This document shows positions 1 to 8,222 of a stretch of DNA of 43,026 bases, piece after piece; position 1 is the stretch's first letter, and each line of letters starts with the position of its first letter. Position numbers and translations under genes: made by a program. Origin of the DNA: Candidatus Desulfatibia profunda (GTDB taxonomy: Bacteria; Desulfobacterota; Desulfobacteria; Desulfobacterales; UBA11574); contig JACNJH010000111.1 of the NCBI GenBank assembly GCA_014382665.1, positions 1 through 43,026 on the forward strand, written 5' to 3'. A model generated the notes under the pieces. It was not told where the DNA came from and ran no database searches. It was given only the letters and a program-made list of their open reading frames with translations.

Positions 1-155
1 ATGCCGCCGACGGTTTTCGGCTTCGCGATGGGCTTTTTTTCCTTTAGGAGTTTGGCGATATCGCCTTTGGGCTTCGCGGTGATTTTTGTGTTTGCCGGCA
101 AGACGACACTCATCACAACAATAAGCTTGCCCTCTCCAGCAACTCCGACAGACAT
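1..155 (-). CDS. possible partial ORF running off the left edge
   Basis: An open minus-strand frame enters from the left edge. Read from ATG at 155 it gives about 51 residues: a short hydrophobic start (MSVGVAGEGKLIVVMSVVLP) and then a Lys/Ala/Pro-rich stretch (AKPKGDIAKLLKEKKPIAKP). The frame stays open upstream to about 240, but no well-placed ribosome site was found. The opposite strand has its own protein-like frame from 45 to about 371, so which strand codes is uncertain. No family was recognised. Either frame could be a decayed fragment. Confidence 0.22.
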   Translation of the reverse strand, partial: MSVGVAGEGKLIVVMSVVLPANTKITAKPKGDIAKLLKEKKPIAKPKTVGG

Positions 156-295
156 AGAAAACGAAATCGCACCAACGACAACGAATTTGACGCAGTAATA
201 GAATGGACATGCCTCCGTGCTTGCAAACAGCTGGAGGATGTAGTAGAAAAAAATATCATGGTGGAGCTTCCGGCTGTTGGCGGCAGCTCTTCTTT

Positions 296-323
296 AAAGC
301 CCGAAGGTGCTACTTCGGGCTTT
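296..323. terminator. bidirectional stem-loop terminator
   Basis: There is a perfect 11-bp stem (AAAGCCCGAAG / CTTCGGGCTTT) with a 6-nt loop. T-rich sequence lies on the plus side (TTTTCATTT) and a run of A on the other side, so it can end transcription in either direction. Which gene it serves is unclear because the flanking frames are not convincing genes. Confidence 0.7.
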
Positions 324-345
324 TCATTTGATTCTCCTAAGATAA

Positions 346-504
346 TTGCAAAATACCGATATAGAGCTCAATAGATTTCTCAAGAAACCCTCTCCGGTTA
401 ATGCCGATGTTGTGATGAAATATGTTGGTTGGAATGACGCTTTGGATGAAAAAAACGGGGTGAGAAAACTAGATGGAATTAAAGGAATTAAAAGGATTTT
501 TTAA
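346..504 (+). other. possible 52-residue coding fragment in an otherwise gene-free stretch
   Basis: Between the terminator and the TPR gene, the only protein-like reading is this TTG-started frame. It contains words such as ELNRFLKKP and MKYVGWNDALDEKNG. It has no ribosome site and its TAA lies in the hairpin AAGGATTT-TTT-AAATCCTT (492-510). It may be the tail of a decayed gene. The rest of 324-690 holds only a small tandem repeat and a palindrome. Confidence 0.2.
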
Positions 505-534
505 ATCCTTCGGAAGGAAATGAAATTATATGGG

Positions 535-569
535 AATTAAACTGACAACATAATTAAACTGACAACATA
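535..569. repeat. two-copy 17-bp direct repeat
   Basis: The 18-base sequence AATTAAACTGACAACATA occurs twice with a period of 17 bases, the copies sharing one base. It is followed by the palindrome TCAACATGTTGA (599-610) next to a TATAAT-like hexamer. This could be a regulatory region for whatever lies to the left, but no gene start fits it well. Confidence 0.6.
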
Positions 570-696
570 ACTTGCCATATGGACAAATATCATTGACGTC
601 AACATGTTGATATAATTACTACATATCTTGAACTCAAGTTGAAACTCTTGACAGGACTTTGACCCTTCTCCCGAAGTCATACAGTTTGTAATCCTA

Positions 697-1341
697 TTAT
701 GGTTTGCCGCGGGACCGGATGCGTTGAATCAGCTCGGCCACGAGCTGCCCGTTGGGTGACTTGGCGGCCGGGTTGACGGCGACCAGTTCCTCCCAGGCGC
801 TTACGGCGCCTTCCATATTGTTTAAGTCATGCATCAGCACAATGCCCTTGTTGAAGCGCGAGACTTCGTGGCCCGGATTAATGGCGATGGCCTTGTCAAA
901 CGCCTTAATCGCTTCTTCGGGTTTGCCGCTACGGCGGTACATGACGCCCATGTCGGTCCAGACATCGGCATTGTCGGGCTTGATGGCCAGGGATTTTTGG
1001 TAGGCTCCGATGGCTTTTTCAAAATTGTCGGAATCAAAATAAAGGTTGCCCAGTTGCGTCCAGGCCTCGGCGTCTTCGGGATGTTGGGCGGTTTGCTGTT
1101 CGAGCTTAAAAATCCTGGCGGCCGTTTCGACCGAAGGCGCCCGATCACCGGCCTTCGGGGCTGCCTGCGAAGGCTCCGGTTGCGATTTTGGCGGCGAAAG
1201 CGGAACCGGCAGCCCGCTTCGGGATTTATACACCGTTAACATTACGCCTATAAAAAACCCTATAACCAGAGCAACGGTGGCAACCCAGAACATCGTCTCT
1301 TTTTTTACATAACCGGTTTCGGGAGTTTCTTCTTCTGTCAT
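697..1341 (-). CDS. membrane-anchored tetratricopeptide-repeat protein
   Basis: A 214-residue protein with a short polar N-terminus, one transmembrane helix (about residues 17-39, FWVATVALVIGFFIGVMLTV) and a Pro/Ser-rich linker to about residue 70. Three TPR units follow at about 90-195, with typical words such as AEAWTQLGNLYFDSDNFEKA and ADVWTDMGVMYRRSGKPEEA. The topology suggests an inner-membrane anchor with the TPR domain on one face, probably a protein-interaction scaffold. The ATG at 1341 has an AAGGA site 8-9 bases upstream. The gene stands alone, ahead of an inverted-repeat element. The specific partner is unknown. Confidence 0.85.
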   Translation of the reverse strand: MTEEETPETGYVKKETMFWVATVALVIGFFIGVMLTVYKSRSGLPVPLSPPKSQPEPSQAAPKAGDRAPSVETAARIFKLEQQTAQHPEDAEAWTQLGNLYFDSDNFEKAIGAYQKSLAIKPDNADVWTDMGVMYRRSGKPEEAIKAFDKAIAINPGHEVSRFNKGIVLMHDLNNMEGAVSAWEELVAVNPAAKSPNGQLVAELIQRIRSRGKP

Positions 1342-1423
1342 AAAATATCCTTTATTTAGTCAAAAAACCTGGTCATCTGAACTATGTCAGGGAGGACATA
1401 TCTAAACCGAAATAAATAGTTAA

Positions 1424-1600
1424 AAATTCGAAACACGAAATTCGAAACAAATTCGAAATTCGAATGTTCAAATATTCTAAACGCTATTTGCTCTTTTTTG
1501 GCAAATTATAGGGTGCGATTTTCGAGGTCGTATTTTTTTGAATTTGGAGTTTTTGTCATTCGAATTTGTTTAGGATTTCGATATTCGAATTTCGGATTTA
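1424..1600. repeat. about 180-bp imperfect inverted-repeat intergenic element
   Basis: The left arm (about 1424-1466) is built from repeats of ATTCGAAA / CGAAATTCGAA. The right arm (about 1558-1600), read on the other strand, gives nearly the same text, including AAACAAATTCGAATG in both. The centre contains a small hairpin (ATTTGC...GCAAAT). No ORF spans it. It looks like a non-autonomous or repetitive intergenic element between two minus-strand genes. The remaining gap (1342-1423 and 1601-1666) holds nothing recognisable. Confidence 0.6.
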
Positions 1601-1666
1601 ACGCTTTTTAAGTAACTCTCTTCCAGGAGTAAGCTAAAGCCGGGTCTTTGGGGGCTGGCCTCTTTA

Positions 1667-2506
1667 CTATAAACTAAGTAGTTTGGCAGCATTCAAGCCG
1701 CAGATCGCTTCAATCTCCGTCGTTGACAGCCCGGATGTTTCAAGTTCCTTAAAATATCGGGCCGGCACCAGCAGCGGAAAGTCACTGCCAAAGAGAATCT
1801 TATTAAGGCCGACGATCTCTTTTGCAAGCCGGTATATTTTTCCGTCATAAAGAAACGGCGATGCGGCCGTGTCAAAATATACCTTTTCAAGGCTTGCTTT
1901 TACCTCTTTTTTAAGGAGGTTGAAAAAGAAGATGCCGCCGCCCCAGTGCGCAAGTACAATCGTATTTTCCGGAAATCTTTTGATAAGATTATAAATCTGT
2001 CTTAAGGTGTTCGGTGTTTTTCCCGGGTATAAATGGCCCACCGGTTCATTGGTGTGGATCAGAACCGGAAAATCCTTATCCCGGCAGATTTCCATCAAAG
2101 GGGCCAGCTTTTCAAGGGCGTTGTCTTCAATTCCGGATTGATAAAAGGCAAGCTCGCCGATACCGCAAAGCCCTGCTTCCAGACACCGCAACGCTTCCGA
2201 AGCGGCATCCCGGCTGAAAGGATCCAGGCAGCAAAAACCGACAAGGCGCCGGGGGAATCTTTGCACCGCTTCCAGGATATAGTCGTTATGTTCTTTAGAT
2301 GTCTGCGAATTCTGCCAGGGAAAACCGAAAATAACGGATATGTCGATCCCCTGTTGATCCATGGCAGCAACAATCTCCTGAGCCCCGACCAGTTTTGATC
2401 CGGGAGCGCTGTACAGCAGCTTGAAGGCGGGCTCAGCCGGGAAATATGCTTCCCGGTTTTCACGGATCGTTTTAGGAAAAATATGGGTATGAAAGTCGAT
2501 GATCAT
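1667..2506 (-). CDS. amidohydrolase-family (amidohydro_2) TIM-barrel hydrolase
   Basis: A 279-residue protein. It opens with MIIDFHTHIFP, whose HxH pair is the first metal-ligand motif of the amidohydrolase superfamily. Later superfamily motifs follow: FPVLIHTNEP (third His), IVLAHWGGG (fourth His) and ILFGSDFPLL (catalytic Asp). This matches the decarboxylase/lactonase-like amidohydro_2 group, but the substrate cannot be deduced. The ATG at 2506 was chosen because it directly precedes the conserved DFHTH motif and has GGGGT 8 bases upstream. An in-frame TTG at 2524 would add only six residues. The gene is monocistronic as far as can be seen. Confidence 0.85.
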   Translation of the reverse strand: MIIDFHTHIFPKTIRENREAYFPAEPAFKLLYSAPGSKLVGAQEIVAAMDQQGIDISVIFGFPWQNSQTSKEHNDYILEAVQRFPRRLVGFCCLDPFSRDAASEALRCLEAGLCGIGELAFYQSGIEDNALEKLAPLMEICRDKDFPVLIHTNEPVGHLYPGKTPNTLRQIYNLIKRFPENTIVLAHWGGGIFFFNLLKKEVKASLEKVYFDTAASPFLYDGKIYRLAKEIVGLNKILFGSDFPLLVPARYFKELETSGLSTTEIEAICGLNAAKLLSL

Positions 2507-2698
2507 CGCCAGACCCCAGCACAAATGGTATCGTTTTGTTGACTAAAGATACTTCTATACAATATATGTACTTAATTAACAACCTTCTATCGGTGTCCGT
2601 TGATAGTTGTCCGTCGTCCGTGGAAAAGAATAGATGAAAATTGGACTATAATTATTAATTGAGGGAGCGGGTTTTATAAAAAACAACGGACATTACCC

Positions 2699-3025
2699 AT
2701 GTTTCTGATTATCGGCATTTCACCCAAAACCAAGATTATAGACAATACCCCCAGGATCTGCCAGGCCTGCGGGCTGGCCCAGGCGCGGCTGAAGCGGGTG
2801 GACAGTTATTTCAACCTGTTTTTTATCCCGCTGTTCAGGGTAAAAAAGGGGGAGCCGTTTGTGATCTGTGACCGTTGCGAAAGTATTACGTCCGAGACGC
2901 CCTCGGCATATTATCCGCCGCCGCCCAGGAGAGATTTCCGATGCAGCGGCTGCGGCCGGCCCCTGGAAGAAGAATTCAGGTACTGCCCTTCATGCGGCAA
3001 TCCCGTTCAAAGTGAGGGAATATAA
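2699..3025 (+). CDS. zinc-ribbon protein
   Basis: A 108-residue protein with two cysteine-pair modules. The N-terminal part has CQAC (about residue 21) and CDRC (about 60). The C-terminal zinc-ribbon has CSGC...CPSCGNP (about 81-102), a rubredoxin-like knuckle. The middle segment (NLFFIPLFRVKKGEPF) resembles small zinc-ribbon membrane-associated proteins. It probably binds one or two zinc ions structurally; its function is unknown. The stop TAA (3023-3025) ends one base before the TTG start of trmL, so the two genes are very likely cotranscribed and translationally coupled. Confidence 0.75.
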   Translation: MFLIIGISPKTKIIDNTPRICQACGLAQARLKRVDSYFNLFFIPLFRVKKGEPFVICDRCESITSETPSAYYPPPPRRDFRCSGCGRPLEEEFRYCPSCGNPVQSEGI

Positions 3026-3026
3026 C

Positions 3027-3500
3027 TTGCAGAAAAGCTCAGATGCGCCTTTGGAACGCCACGTAGTGCTGGTGGCGCCGGATATCCCCTGGAATACCGG
3101 CAATATCGGCCGTACCTGCCTGGGGACCGGCGCTTATCTTCATCTGGTAAAGCCGCTGGGGTTTTCGCTGGAGAACCGGGATCTCAAACGGGCCGGTCTG
3201 GATTACTGGCACCGGGTCAAACTTTCGATCTGGGAAAAATTTGAAAGTTTCGAGGAAAAAACAGCGCCCCAAAAGGGTGAAGTCGTCCTGTTTACCAAAA
3301 ACGGCGCCAAACCTTTCCGGGCCATGCCGCATACCCAAAGGCTTTTTCTGATATTCGGCTCGGAAACCCAAGGGCTTCCCGAAACGATCATATCCCGATA
3401 TCAAAACGCCACCTACCATATTCCCATCAGCGCTGACATCCGCAGCCTGAACCTGTCCACCGCGGTCGGAATCGCACTGTACGAAAGCCTGCGCCCCTGA
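3027..3500 (+). CDS. trmL: tRNA (cytidine/uridine-34 2'-O)-methyltransferase TrmL (SPOUT family)
   Basis: A 157-residue protein, the same length as E. coli TrmL. It carries the SPOUT signatures: WNTGNIGRTC near the N-terminus, FGSETQGLP (SAM-binding knot loop) and RSLNLSTAVGIALYE at the C-terminus. The family methylates the 2'-OH of the wobble base in leucine tRNAs. The start is taken as TTG at 3027: GAGGGA sits 8-9 bases upstream and the resulting length fits the family. The same frame is open upstream to 2868, but that part overlaps the zinc-ribbon gene in another frame and is proline/arginine-rich noise. The gene is coupled to that zinc-ribbon gene. Confidence 0.93.
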   Translation: MQKSSDAPLERHVVLVAPDIPWNTGNIGRTCLGTGAYLHLVKPLGFSLENRDLKRAGLDYWHRVKLSIWEKFESFEEKTAPQKGEVVLFTKNGAKPFRAMPHTQRLFLIFGSETQGLPETIISRYQNATYHIPISADIRSLNLSTAVGIALYESLRP

Positions 3501-3537
3501 GTGTTAAAAAAACAATTCCCGATGATCCTTATTTAAA

Positions 3538-3723
3538 TAACCGCAGACACACGCAGACTGCCGCGGACTTTTTGTCCGGTCGATTTGACCGGACAAAATA
3601 GCTCATCGCTTCGCGAAAAAACATGGCTGGATAGCCTTACATTTGCCCGAAGGGCATGACATTTAACAGTTAGCCGAGTCGGCTAACTATTTGTCTGTGA
3701 ACGTCTGTGTGTGTCTGTGGCTA
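3538..3723. repeat. MITE-like element with 21-bp terminal inverted repeats and internal hairpins
   Basis: TAACCGCAGACACACGCAGAC at 3538-3558 is mirrored at 3703-3723 with 18 of 21 positions matching. Inside are a perfect 12-bp hairpin (TTTTGTCCGGTC, 5-nt loop, 3570-3598) and an 8-bp hairpin (GTTAGCCG / CGGCTAAC, 3669-3687). No ORF fills it. It lies between trmL and fhs, which converge. The nested, compact structure resembles a miniature inverted-repeat element. Confidence 0.65.
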
Positions 3724-3756
3724 AATTGATTTTGGTATTGATAGGCACAAAAAAAT

Positions 3757-3778
3757 AGGGCCCGAAAATTCGGGCCCT
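3757..3778 (-). terminator. rho-independent terminator of fhs
   Basis: A perfect 10-bp GC-rich stem (AGGGCCCGAA / TTCGGGCCCT) with a 2-base apex. On the minus strand it is followed directly by ATTTTTTTTG. It lies about 30 bases after the fhs stop codon. Confidence 0.92.
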
Positions 3779-3809
3779 TGGGGGCAAACAAACGAGTTAA
3801 CTGTAAAGC

Positions 3810-5573
3810 TTAGAACAGTCCCGTAACCTTCCCGGTCTTCACATCCACATCCACACGGCGGTAAGCCGGGTCGGAGCTGGTTCCCGGCATCAGGCTGATG
3901 GTGCCGCAGCAGGGGCACAGGAACTTGGCGCCGGAGAAGATCAGCACGTCGCGGACGGGCAGGGTCCAGCCCTTGGGTGTTCCCTTGACAGCCGGATCAT
4001 GGGTCAGCGAAAGATGGGTTTTGACCATCATGGTGGTGTAATCGTCATACTTGGAATCGGACTCGAGCATCTTGGCCTTGGCCTCGGCCTCGGGCGTCCA
4101 GGCCACACCATCGGCACCGTAAACGTTCTTGGCAATGGTGTTGACGCGTTCACGCAGCTTCATTTCCATCGGGTACAGGAATTTGAATTCGGTTTTTTGA
4201 TCACAGGCCTCGAGGACCGCATCGGCGAGTTCCAGGGCTCCGTCGCCGCCGTCGGCCCAGTGGGTGGAAACCGCACAGCGAGCACCGGCTTTCTCGGCGT
4301 ACTTGCGCACCAGGGCGATCTCGTCCTTGGTGTCGGTATGGAAGCAGTTGATGCAGACCACCGGGTTAATGCCGGACATCCGGATGGTGTTGATGTGGTG
4401 CACCATGTTGGCCACGCCCTTTTCCAGCAGGCCCAGGTTCTCTTTCTGATAATCTTTGGGCAGCGGCAGGCCGGCCACGACCTTGGGGCCGCCGCCGTGC
4501 ATCTTCAATGCGCGGATGGTGCTGGTAAGAACGGAGACCTGGGGTTTCAGGCCGCTGTAACGGCATTTGACGTTCCAAAATTTTTCAAAGCCGATGTCAG
4601 CACCGAAGCCGGACTCGGTCACGTGATAGTCGAACACCTTCAGACCGACCCGGTCGGCGATGATCGAGGACTGGCCCACGGCGATGTTGGCAAAGGGTCC
4701 GGCGTGGACCATTAAGGGTTGATATTCAACTGTGGACATGAGGGTCGGGTTAATGGTGTTGCGCATCCAGGCGGTCATGGCATTACCAACTTCCAGATCG
4801 CCGGTGGTGACCACTTTACCGCTCTTGTCAAAGGCCACGGTGATGTTGTTCAGTTTTTCACGCAGGTCGGCCAGGTCGCGCACGATGGAAAGAATCGCCA
4901 TCAGTTCGGAGCTGACCGCAATCCCGAACCTGGACTGCATCACAAAGCCGTCCATGCGTCCGCCCAGGCCGATAATGATGTTCCGTAAGGACTGGGCGCA
5001 GAAGTCCATGATCCAGCCCATTTCCACCCGGGTGGGGTCAACGTCCAGCCGGCGCATACGGGTGAGGCGTGCGAGCTGTTCATCATTGTAGTTCCGCTCG
5101 TGCTGCATACGAGCGGTCAGGGCCACCAGGGCCAGGTTGTGAGCGTTCATGATGTCGTTAATGTCGCCGGTTAAGCCCATGGAGAACTCGGTCATGGGAA
5201 TCAGCAGCGCATTGCCGCCGCCGGCCGCGGTACCTTTAATGTTCATGGTCGGACCGCCCGAGGGCTGCCGCAGACAACCGCCGACATTCACGCCGCGCTT
5301 GCCAAGACCTTCCATGAGGCCGCAGGAAGTGGTGCTCTTGCCTTCGCCCAGCGGTGTAGGGGTAATCGCGGTCACCTCAATGTATTTGCCATCCTTCTTT
5401 TTCTTGAGCCGCTCGATAATCTTCATGAAATCGAGTCTGCATAGTCTCCCCTGGGGAATGACTTCGTCTTTTTCAAGACCCAACTTTTCGCGCCATTCAT
5501 CAGGAGTAGGCATGTTTTCTTCGGCCGCTTCGGAAATCTGCCAGTCGGGCATTTTTACAGCATCGTAAGCCAT
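3810..5573 (-). CDS. fhs: formate-tetrahydrofolate ligase (10-formyl-THF synthetase)
   Basis: A 587-residue cytoplasmic enzyme that activates formate with ATP and THF to 10-formyl-THF. This is the entry step of the methyl branch of the Wood-Ljungdahl pathway and a general C1 supply. The P-loop is TPLGEGKST (about residues 72-80). Other family words are [65 protein letters not shown] and the terminal VTGLF. The sequence differs noticeably from the clostridial type: there are insertions around residues 140-170 and a C-terminal FLCPCCGT cluster where clostridial enzymes have FIVPITGA. The ATG has AGGAGG 8 bases upstream. The gene is monocistronic with its own terminator. Confidence 0.97.
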   Translation of the reverse strand: MAYDAVKMPDWQISEAAEENMPTPDEWREKLGLEKDEVIPQGRLCRLDFMKIIERLKKKKDGKYIEVTAITPTPLGEGKSTTSCGLMEGLGKRGVNVGGCLRQPSGGPTMNIKGTAAGGGNALLIPMTEFSMGLTGDINDIMNAHNLALVALTARMQHERNYNDEQLARLTRMRRLDVDPTRVEMGWIMDFCAQSLRNIIIGLGGRMDGFVMQSRFGIAVSSELMAILSIVRDLADLREKLNNITVAFDKSGKVVTTGDLEVGNAMTAWMRNTINPTLMSTVEYQPLMVHAGPFANIAVGQSSIIADRVGLKVFDYHVTESGFGADIGFEKFWNVKCRYSGLKPQVSVLTSTIRALKMHGGGPKVVAGLPLPKDYQKENLGLLEKGVANMVHHINTIRMSGINPVVCINCFHTDTKDEIALVRKYAEKAGARCAVSTHWADGGDGALELADAVLEACDQKTEFKFLYPMEMKLRERVNTIAKNVYGADGVAWTPEAEAKAKMLESDSKYDDYTTMMVKTHLSLTHDPAVKGTPKGWTLPVRDVLIFSGAKFLCPCCGTISLMPGTSSDPAYRRVDVDVKTGKVTGLF

Positions 5574-5607
5574 CTACTCAACCTCCTCTATTAAAGTTAA
5601 CGGATAC

Positions 5608-5641
5608 GGGAACCCCATACTTCATCTTACCCGCGGTTCCC
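5608..5641 (-). promoter_or_regulatory. leader hairpins upstream of fhs
   Basis: In the fhs leader, GGGAACC pairs with GGTTCCC around a 20-nt loop. A second small hairpin (AGGGTT-CAA-AACCCT) lies further upstream at about 5673-5687. The first ends about 35 bases before the start codon. Neither matches a riboswitch consensus I can recall, so a regulatory role is only a possibility. Confidence 0.3.
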
Positions 5642-5687
5642 TTTGCTTTAGTTATCTTTCAGGGTTTTGAACCCTATCTAGTCCATC

Positions 5688-6060
5688 GGATGGTCCCTGT
5701 GTAAACATGGGAATTTGATGGGATAGAACTTTCATTTAAATAAAAACAACAGACAGTTATGCTGGTAAAGAACTTAAAGTGCTTCGGCGGCTATCTATGC
5801 CGAACTAAAGATTGCCTTAAATCACATGAAATTTAATTTGGCAAGCACTATGTGAATAATTTTGTATAAAAAATTTATCCCTTTAAAAAGAGACTAAGAG
5901 CGTCCTAATAAGCCTTAAAAAAATGATTCTGTCAATAAAAAATCGAAATTAGCCCGGTGAAATTCCTGTAAAAGTTTCCAGCATGAAACTAAACATGTGC
6001 TCGTTCTCAGGTAAAAGCAGGCGGCGGCACCATAGCAGCGTTGCAGAAAGATTCAATTTC
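5688..6060. other. gene-free AT-rich spacer
   Basis: No convincing ORF on either strand. A minus-strand TTGACA (5930-5935) could be a -35 element for fhs, but no good -10 follows at the right distance. The rest is AT-rich with no clear structure. Confidence 0.4.
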
Positions 6061-6180
6061 TATGGCAGTTTTTAAAAAAACCTTCCCTTTCAGCCGCCGG
6101 GTGATTTTTGTTTAGATCGGCGGCTTGCTATCATTGTTTTAAGGAAACGATTCAATCGCAACATAGTTATGACAACTGCT
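6061..6180 (+). repeat. dispersed intergenic repeat, copy A (long form)
   Basis: The core TTTCAGCCGCCGGGTGAT... (6088-6120) and the tail AACATAGTTATGACAACTGC (about 6160-6179) recur at 12074-12152. Copy A carries about 39 extra bases between core and tail. Its core can form a hairpin (AGCCGCCG / CGGCGGCT, 18-nt loop) that copy B cannot. The element ends about 30 bases short of the stop codon of the neighbouring ABC transporter gene. Confidence 0.6.
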
Positions 6181-6209
6181 CTAGATGTGAGATTAGCGAG
6201 AAATTCTGG

Positions 6210-8222
6210 TCAGTTCTGCAGTTTATACAACCGGAAATAGAAGCCTTGGCGTTGCATCAGTTCGCTGTGAGTGCCGGCTTCGATAATCCGGCCCCTGTTG
6301 AGCACGATAATCCGGTCGGCCTCCCGGGCGGTGGAAAGTCGATGGGCGACCACAATGGCTGTTCGGTTGGCCATCAGGTTAAAAAGCGCTCTTTGGATGT
6401 GGCGTTCCGTGCTGGAATCGATATAGGAAGTGGCTTCATCCAGCAGGATCAAATCGGGGTTGCGCGCAAAGGCCCTTGCGATCGAGATGAGCTGACGTTC
6501 TCCACTTGAAAGTGACATCCCGCCTTCGGAAAGAACGGTATCAACGCCGCGGGGTAATCTGTCAACAAGGGTTTCGCAATTGGAGTCCCTGATAATTTGC
6601 CGCAGTTCCTTTTTGGTGATGTCACGCTTTCCCAAGGCAATATTGTCCCGGATTGTTTCGGAAAACAAAAACGGATCCTGCGTAACCAGGGCCAATTTTT
6701 GCCGTAATTCAAAGGTGGGAATCATTTCGATGTTCACGCCGTTTAAAAGCACCTGCCCTGATGAGGGATCATAAAACCGGGCAATAAGGTTGATAATCGA
6801 TGTCTTGCCAGAGCCGGTCGGCCCCACCAGTGCCACCGTTTCACCGGCCGAAACCCGAAAAGATACCCGGTTAAGCACGGTTTCACCTTTTACATAAGCA
6901 AGGGAAACATCTTTGAAGGCGATTTCCGTGATCTTTTCGAGCCTGCGTGCCGGCATCCGGGATTTTATGCCGGGTGTGGAACTGAATTCATCCGCCGGAG
7001 CAGGCTGCGGCAAAATTTCGCTGTTGTCCAGCAGAAAAAAAATTCGTTCAGCCGATGCCATGGCATTTTGCAGGATATTGTATTTTTCGGCAATGTCTCG
7101 AATGGGCCTGAAAAACATCTTCATATATGAAATAAAAGCAACCAGGGCGCCCAGGCTGATGCTGTCGTCAAGCACCCGGCCGCCGCCGTAATAGATCACG
7201 ATTGCAATGGCTACCGCCCCTAAAAGTTCGATAACCGGCATAAAGACTGCAAACACATGGACCTGTCGCATGCCGGCCAGATAATGTTCATGATTGAGTT
7301 CGGCAAAATTCCGGCAATTTGCTTTTTCCTGCAAAAAGAGCTGGATAACCCTGATTCCACCGATGGTCTCCGAAAATTTGGTATTTATCTCAGCAAGCTT
7401 GATCCTAAGAATTCGGAATGCTTCCCGGGCTTGACCGGCAAAATGAATGGACGCCGCTATCACCACCGGGAGCACCATGAAGGAAACCAGGGCCAGTTGC
7501 CAGTTGAGGCCTAAAAGAACGGCGGTGATGCCTAAAAGCAAAAAGAGGTCCCTGAAAACAAATACTATCACGGAAGTGAAAAATTCATACATGTTTTGGA
7601 TGTCGTTGGCGACCCGCGTAACCAGACGCCCCACAGGATTGCGGGTAAAAAAGGCCGCCGACAGCCTCTGGATATGTTCGAAAAGGCCGACCCTCAGATC
7701 ATGCATGATCATCTGCCCTGCATATTCCATCAGCATGACCTGCACAACATTCAGAGCGAACATTACCAGAACAATGGCAAGAAATGCAGCCGTAATCATG
7801 CCGACCCCGGCCAGATCACCCTTGCGCAGTATCGCCAGATCATTTTTTTCGAATTGGTCAAGATCGTCAAATTTAGCCAGAGCAAGTGACCCGTATCGTT
7901 TGAAGCGGTCCGGGTATTTTTGGACAACGGCCTTGATTTCGGCATCTGTCAGGTCCGCCCGCAGGTATCTGACGTTATCATTGGTCCGATTCCGATCCTT
8001 ACCGTGCACGGGTCTGATTTGTGGAACAATATAACGGTCGATGGCGATCTTGGTGACATAAGGCATAGAAAGATCCAGCAAGGTGATACCGACAACCAGA
8101 ATAATGGATAAAAAAAGGAGTGGTTTGTACGGTTTTATATACGGATACAGGCGCCCTAACATTTTTACATCATAAGGCTTGCCAAGCTGCGTTTCCTCAA
8201 AATAGCCAAAATCAGTATGCAT
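6210..8222 (-). CDS. ABC exporter half-transporter with canonical ATPase site
   Basis: A 670-residue type-IV ABC exporter subunit: six transmembrane helices (about 35-420) then an ATPase domain (about 430-670). The ATPase has Walker A GPTGSGKTS, Q-loop TQDPFLFSE, signature LSSGERQL, Walker B LILLDEATS (catalytic Glu present) and H-loop VAHRLST. About 80 extra hydrophilic residues sit between TM1 and TM2 (roughly 75-150), predicted on the outer side. Such a loop is also known in some heterodimeric exporters of the YheH/MdlB type. The start overlaps the end of the preceding subunit gene by 11 bases, so the two are coupled and almost certainly form a heterodimer. The substrate (lipid, drug or peptide) is unknown. 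Confidence 0.92.
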   Translation of the reverse strand: MHTDFGYFEETQLGKPYDVKMLGRLYPYIKPYKPLLFLSIILVVGITLLDLSMPYVTKIAIDRYIVPQIRPVHGKDRNRTNDNVRYLRADLTDAEIKAVVQKYPDRFKRYGSLALAKFDDLDQFEKNDLAILRKGDLAGVGMITAAFLAIVLVMFALNVVQVMLMEYAGQMIMHDLRVGLFEHIQRLSAAFFTRNPVGRLVTRVANDIQNMYEFFTSVIVFVFRDLFLLLGITAVLLGLNWQLALVSFMVLPVVIAASIHFAGQAREAFRILRIKLAEINTKFSETIGGIRVIQLFLQEKANCRNFAELNHEHYLAGMRQVHVFAVFMPVIELLGAVAIAIVIYYGGGRVLDDSISLGALVAFISYMKMFFRPIRDIAEKYNILQNAMASAERIFFLLDNSEILPQPAPADEFSSTPGIKSRMPARRLEKITEIAFKDVSLAYVKGETVLNRVSFRVSAGETVALVGPTGSGKTSIINLIARFYDPSSGQVLLNGVNIEMIPTFELRQKLALVTQDPFLFSETIRDNIALGKRDITKKELRQIIRDSNCETLVDRLPRGVDTVLSEGGMSLSSGERQLISIARAFARNPDLILLDEATSYIDSSTERHIQRALFNLMANRTAIVVAHRLSTAREADRIIVLNRGRIIEAGTHSELMQRQGFYFRLYKLQN

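Noticed and set aside
5574-5720. THF riboswitch in the fhs leader
   Set aside because: Hairpins are present but the conserved THF-box sequences I know do not appear.
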